Part shown: positions 61,053-64,000 of the stretch, piece by piece | Numbering within the stretch: position 1 is the stretch's first letter | Layout of the letters: each line of letters opens with the position of its first letter | Source: Alteromonadaceae bacterium | Lineage (GTDB): Bacteria; Pseudomonadota; Gammaproteobacteria; Enterobacterales; Alteromonadaceae | Assembly (NCBI GenBank): GCA_014872785.1 | Contig: WKFJ01000056.1 | Span: forward strand, 1-64,000 | Reading direction: 5' to 3' | DNA length: 64,000 nucleotides | Program-made: the position numbers and the translations under genes | The notes under the pieces: generated by a model | The model's input: the letters and a program-made list of their open reading frames with translations, nothing else | What the model was told of the DNA's origin: nothing | Database searches by the model: none

Positions 61053-61313
61053 ATGAGCATGGAAATAAAACTAGGGGCAATTTGCTCCTTCATGGCCGCA
61101 CTCATCGGCCTCTTAATGGCGCACTGTGTCACAACCCAGCGTACAGACCTTTTCATCTATTTGATGGTCTGTGTGGCAGGACTAACCGTGATACAGATTC
61201 TCATTACTTGCGACTTTGACACCGACGCGGTGTTAAGTCTAAAAACAACGGCTATCAAGGTGCTCTTGGTAGTTAACGTGGGGTCGTTTCTAATCGGGTT
61301 TTTACTCGGTTAA
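61053..61313 (+). CDS. Small three-helix membrane protein
   Basis: 86 residues from the ATG at 61053 (GGAG 7 nt upstream). Three hydrophobic helices (about 6-23, 31-50 and 63-86). An open frame extends upstream to 60774 but covers the pseudoknot leader and the previous gene, so the short form is preferred. Function unknown. Confidence 0.65.
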   Translation: MSMEIKLGAICSFMAALIGLLMAHCVTTQRTDLFIYLMVCVAGLTVIQILITCDFDTDAVLSLKTTAIKVLLVVNVGSFLIGFLLG

Positions 61314-61323
61314 CACTACACCT

Positions 61324-61366
61324 ATAACCCTTGCGGGAATCTATTCCTGTAGGGGAGTAGGTTCCT
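61324..61366 (+). promoter_or_regulatory. Pseudoknot leader, copy 11
   Basis: ATAACCC, stem CCCTTGCGGG (61328-61337) / CCTGTAGGGG (61346-61355), with wobble pairs. Loop AATCTATT (61338-61345) pairs along its whole length with AGTAGGTT (61356-61363). It lies about 23 nt before the gene at 61389. Confidence 0.75.
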
Positions 61367-61388
61367 GTGTTAATTGGAGAAAATAATC

Positions 61389-61985
61389 ATGAAATCATTT
61401 GGGTTTTTACCACTGGTCTTTCGACTCCGCTTCCAAAACCGCTGGGCAACCATGCAGTGCAAGGAAGAGGAAAATGTGCTTGAGCATTCCGCAATTGTGG
61501 CCTATCTGGCTATGACCGCGGGCATGTTCAATGACAAGTTGAACCTCTCGTACATGGTCAATCATGCGTTGTTGCATGATTGCTCAGAGGCAATCTGCCA
61601 AGATGTAATCTCACCCGTTAAAAACGCTACGCCAGAAATGGCAGCGGCGTACGACACAATTGAGAAAAACGCCATCGAGCAGATGATAGCGTCGGCACCA
61701 CCGATGCTAAGGGATAAGCTGCGCTTTTACTTCACAGGCGACAGTTCTGTTGAGTATGAAACGCAACTCGTAAAGGCGCTTGATAAGTATGCTGCTTATC
61801 TAAAAGCCAAAAGAGAAGGGACGCTCGGGAATGAAACCGAGTTTCACGATGCTTACCAAAAAGAGAAGTTACGCGTAGAGCAACTGTGCGAACAGTTTCC
61901 AGAGCTTTCCCAAATTGATTTTTATTTTTGGGAATCACTTGATCTGAGCATAGATGCATTACTTGGCCAGATAAAAGGAGTTTGA
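61389..61985 (+). CDS. HD-domain 5'-nucleotidase, YfbR-like
   Basis: 198 residues from the ATG at 61389 (GGAG 9 nt upstream). The start RLRFQNRWATM, then ENVLEHSAIVAYLA (H33) and NHALLHDCSEA (H63, D64) match the YfbR family of HD phosphohydrolases acting on deoxynucleoside monophosphates. Family length is typical (about 199). It may adjust nucleotide pools during transfer replication (inference). Confidence 0.8.
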   Translation: MKSFGFLPLVFRLRFQNRWATMQCKEEENVLEHSAIVAYLAMTAGMFNDKLNLSYMVNHALLHDCSEAICQDVISPVKNATPEMAAAYDTIEKNAIEQMIASAPPMLRDKLRFYFTGDSSVEYETQLVKALDKYAAYLKAKREGTLGNETEFHDAYQKEKLRVEQLCEQFPELSQIDFYFWESLDLSIDALLGQIKGV

Positions 61986-61988
61986 GAA

Positions 61989-62420
61989 ATGTTCACACAA
62001 GTAAAACATCTGATGTTAGACATCAAAGACGGCAATATTTATGCGATGTTGCTTGCGGTGTGTTATCTCGCTTTGGCAGGGCTTGTATCCTTCATCGCTT
62101 GGATGGTGATTCAAGCAAGCACGGGCGCGTACGAACCGGACGAGGTTAAATTCAGTCGTGGTACGTATCAAATCGTGGAAGTCGATCCTCCGCGTTACTT
62201 CCGTATTGTTCTGATAGATAACAAAACCGGACAAGAGTTAAGTTACCGCACAAAATACTGTGTTGGTCACAAGAAGCTCGAGGTCGGTGAGTTTATCAAT
62301 CTCGATGTAAAAACCAAAATATGGCACGACAAAGACATGCAAAGCGTGTCGATTGTTGATGCCAACAAGATCTTCTGTTCACTTACAGATGACCTACAAA
62401 CAGCCAGTAATGGCATTTAA
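61989..62420 (+). CDS. Membrane-anchored hypothetical protein
   Basis: 143 residues, AAGGAG 8 nt before the ATG. A single transmembrane helix (about 20-42) and a beta-rich external or cytoplasmic domain (YQIVEVDPPRYFRIVLIDNKTG). It starts 3 nt after the nucleotidase stop, coupled to it. No family recognised. Confidence 0.65.
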   Translation: MFTQVKHLMLDIKDGNIYAMLLAVCYLALAGLVSFIAWMVIQASTGAYEPDEVKFSRGTYQIVEVDPPRYFRIVLIDNKTGQELSYRTKYCVGHKKLEVGEFINLDVKTKIWHDKDMQSVSIVDANKIFCSLTDDLQTASNGI

Positions 62421-62445
62421 CCCCGGCGAAAGCCTTTTAAAGGAG
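62421..62445 (+). promoter_or_regulatory. GAAA-tetraloop hairpin leader
   Basis: TTAACCCCGGC-GAAA-GCC followed by TTTTAAAGGAG. Same hairpin that precedes pseudoknot copies 1 and 4, here without the pseudoknot, directly before the gene at 62453. Confidence 0.5.
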
Positions 62446-62452
62446 AACAAAA

Positions 62453-62992
62453 ATGTTGCTAATCACAACAGAATTTCATCCTTGTGATGAAGCCTTATTG
62501 GAGCGTCTTGGAACGTTCTACAAGGTAATGGACATGGCAACTGCTGATGCCGCCGCCCTCGGTGGTACCAGTGGTAAAGCCTATGTCGATATTTGCGATG
62601 AAAAGCGCAACTATCAAATCATGGCTTACAGCCTCTTAGTTGGAGGTAAGCGCCAATGCTTCAGCAAAGAGGTACATATGCCTCATTGCACACTTACCGA
62701 TGAGTTAAGCTATATTATCAATCATTGCGATTGCACGGATTTAGCTTACCGAGTAGGTGAAGTAGAAGTAGCGTTTACCAAGTCACAGCGCCGATGCGAT
62801 GTGACCGGAAAAACCAAGCTAAGAGACGATGTCGTTGTCTCGTTAACACGTAAATCGGAAGTAGACCCGTTTTGGCAACTTCGCCTCAAAGACTTGGTCG
62901 ATGGCGATTTACTGCGGTTCTTGGCGTTTAGGGAGGGATTCCCTGAAGCGATTCAGACGCTCAAGTACATCAAAGTTCAAGAGGCCGCCTAA
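62453..62992 (+). CDS. Hypothetical protein
   Basis: 179 residues, AAAGGAG 7 nt before the ATG. Alpha/beta with six cysteines spread over the chain (e.g. NHCDCTDLAY, RRCDVTGKTK); no family recognised. Last gene of the block before the terminator. Confidence 0.65.
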   Translation: MLLITTEFHPCDEALLERLGTFYKVMDMATADAAALGGTSGKAYVDICDEKRNYQIMAYSLLVGGKRQCFSKEVHMPHCTLTDELSYIINHCDCTDLAYRVGEVEVAFTKSQRRCDVTGKTKLRDDVVVSLTRKSEVDPFWQLRLKDLVDGDLLRFLAFREGFPEAIQTLKYIKVQEAA

Positions 62993-63014
62993 TGGCACCT
63001 CTTGGCCTTTTTTT
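62978..63014 (+). terminator. Rho-independent terminator
   Basis: Stem CAAGAGG (62978-62984) / CCTCTTG (62998-63004), then GCC and seven T. It overlaps the end of the 62453 gene and ends the 50-63 kb block. Confidence 0.75.
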
Positions 63015-63059
63015 CTACAAACCACTCACTTTCTTATTATCAATTCCCCACTTTTATCC

Positions 63060-63119
63060 CCAGACTAAGGTATTTACCAGAGTCTAGCGCCCCTATCTTC
63101 ACTCTTTGCCCTTTACAAT
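63060..63119 (+). promoter_or_regulatory. Activator-type promoter: 28-bp dyad plus -10
   Basis: Dyad 63060-63087 (halves CCAGACT and AGTCTAG, centre GGTATTTACC). TACAAT at 63114-63119 follows after 26 nt. It drives the zinc-ribbon and diguanylate-cyclase-like genes. Confidence 0.85.
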
Positions 63120-63148
63120 ATTTTCAAATCAATTAACAAAACCCTCTT

Positions 63149-63568
63149 ATGCTAAAAATTCACTTTGTCAGTCTTGGACAACAAGATTTATTTGGCGCAA
63201 TGGCAACGCCAAAAAAAGGCGACTTCGCCAGTGAGGATGACCTGAAGCACCGTTCACAGCGACTTATCGAGCAATACTTTTGCCCGGTTTGTGGCTCACA
63301 AGATGTGAAAGGTGGTATCGAAATAAGCTACCGGAAATACCGACGCATAGAGCAAATCCGGGTTAAAGGCTTCTTTGGCGAAAAATTAGAAAATAACGTG
63401 CTAGGTGAGGTGCATCGGATAGAGAAAGTCGAGGTTCCTCAAAAAAGGATGATGATGGGCGGGAAAATTAAATGTGGCTCTTGTAAATGGCATATTGCGA
63501 CAGACAATTATCCCCTGCCTTTACCTATCGACCACTTAAACCAACTTAACCAAAAACGCTCGGCTTAG
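63149..63568 (+). CDS. Zinc-ribbon hypothetical protein
   Basis: 139 residues. CPVCG at residues 45-49 and CGSC at 110-113 form two knuckles of a probable zinc ribbon separated by a beta insert. No strong ribosome site, start taken as the first ATG after the predicted transcription start (about 23 nt). Function unknown; nucleic acid or protein binding possible. Confidence 0.65.
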   Translation: MLKIHFVSLGQQDLFGAMATPKKGDFASEDDLKHRSQRLIEQYFCPVCGSQDVKGGIEISYRKYRRIEQIRVKGFFGEKLENNVLGEVHRIEKVEVPQKRMMMGGKIKCGSCKWHIATDNYPLPLPIDHLNQLNQKRSA

Positions 63569-63580
63569 GATTTCGATCAT

Positions 63581-64000
63581 ATGAATAACGTCTATCCAAT
63601 TCATCCCAATACAGCTCAAAAAATACCGCCATCAAACAGTAATGAGCATAGCTATCAATTGCTTAAAGACGTTATCCCATTGTTGCTGAAATATCAGCAG
63701 CCAGCCAAGCCAATCAACTATGCATTATGGTATGCCTACCTAGAGCAAAACGACTCTGAATTGGTTACGCAGATGCAAACCCTGCTCGCCAAGCAGAAGG
63801 GTAAACTATCTGATATGCAGGTACAGGAGTTTCACGAACGATTTTTCAAACCCGAAAATCAGCAAGCCAAAGAATTTATTCAGCAGACGATGCTCACAGT
63901 ATTGGCAGAAGCGAATTTAAAGGCTAACGCTCAAAAACAAACCACCCAGCAATTTACTCGACTATTGACTCGCACCCAGGATAAATTAAAAGCAGCGAAA
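63581..64000 (+). CDS. Probable diguanylate cyclase, N-terminal part (truncated by window end)
   Basis: Open frame of 140 codons running off the window. The segment NYALWYAYLEQNDSEL is typical of the N-terminal helical domain found before GGDEF domains in many diguanylate cyclases. AGGA lies 10 nt upstream. SXT/R391 elements are known to carry diguanylate cyclase genes (dgcK, dgcL). The GGDEF domain itself is outside the window, so the call rests on the N-terminal pattern and context. Confidence 0.5.
   Translation, partial: MNNVYPIHPNTAQKIPPSNSNEHSYQLLKDVIPLLLKYQQPAKPINYALWYAYLEQNDSELVTQMQTLLAKQKGKLSDMQVQEFHERFFKPENQQAKEFIQQTMLTVLAEANLKANAQKQTTQQFTRLLTRTQDKLKAAK

Overview
The window looks like part of a large conjugative element, either an integrative conjugative element or a conjugative plasmid. 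The host is probably a marine gammaproteobacterium (Vibrionaceae or Alteromonadales); this is inferred from gene content and gene style, with no taxonomic marker present. There are no rRNA, tRNA or CRISPR genes. The gene order trhF-like signal peptidase, TrbC/TraW fusion, TraU, TraN matches the mating-pair formation cluster of the SXT/R391 and IncA/C families as I remember it. A tyrosine integrase, RecE- and RecT-like recombination genes, SSB and a YdjM-like membrane protein fit the same kind of element.

Layout. 0-6.4 kb: small unknown genes, a CoiA-like nuclease, the integrase, an ATP-dependent DNA ligase and a possible cysteine-peptidase-fold protein. 6.5-18.6 kb: lipoproteins, a leftward operon with one RecT-like and one possible second RecT-like gene plus a ParB-like protein, a divergent RecE-like exonuclease, small membrane proteins, and a leftward operon with SSB and an RNase HI-SWIM fusion. 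18.7-26.5 kb: a rightward operon with a RecG-like helicase, an M50-like protease and a putative envelope set (OmpA-like lipoprotein, coiled-coil membrane protein, periplasmic vWA-like protein). 27.5-41.2 kb: two giant secreted cysteine-rich repeat proteins and a very long beta-rich secreted protein split by a single in-frame stop codon. 41.4-49.9 kb: conjugation genes and a UvrD-like helicase. 49.9-63.0 kb: a one-strand block of small genes, a MoxR-type ATPase, a DUF3150-like protein, a CobT-like vWA/metalloprotease-like protein, a primase-like protein, a ferredoxin and an HD nucleotidase. 63.1-64.0 kb: a zinc-ribbon protein and the start of a probable diguanylate cyclase.

Two unusual regulatory layers stand out. 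First, nine rightward promoters share a 28-bp imperfect dyad (CTAGACC-N14-GGTCTAG type) that ends exactly 26 nt before a TANNNT -10 hexamer, with no consistent -35. One of these sites also has a correctly spaced leftward -10. They stand in front of the conjugation genes, the giant cysteine-rich proteins, the recombination and repair operons and the 50-63 kb block, so one activator probably controls the whole element. Second, in the 50-62 kb block at least eleven intergenic leaders fold into the same H-type pseudoknot just upstream of the ribosome binding site. The sequences differ but the pairing is conserved. Three long non-coding leaders (about 540-690 nt) in the same block share another conserved two-hairpin element. 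I do not recognise either RNA motif.
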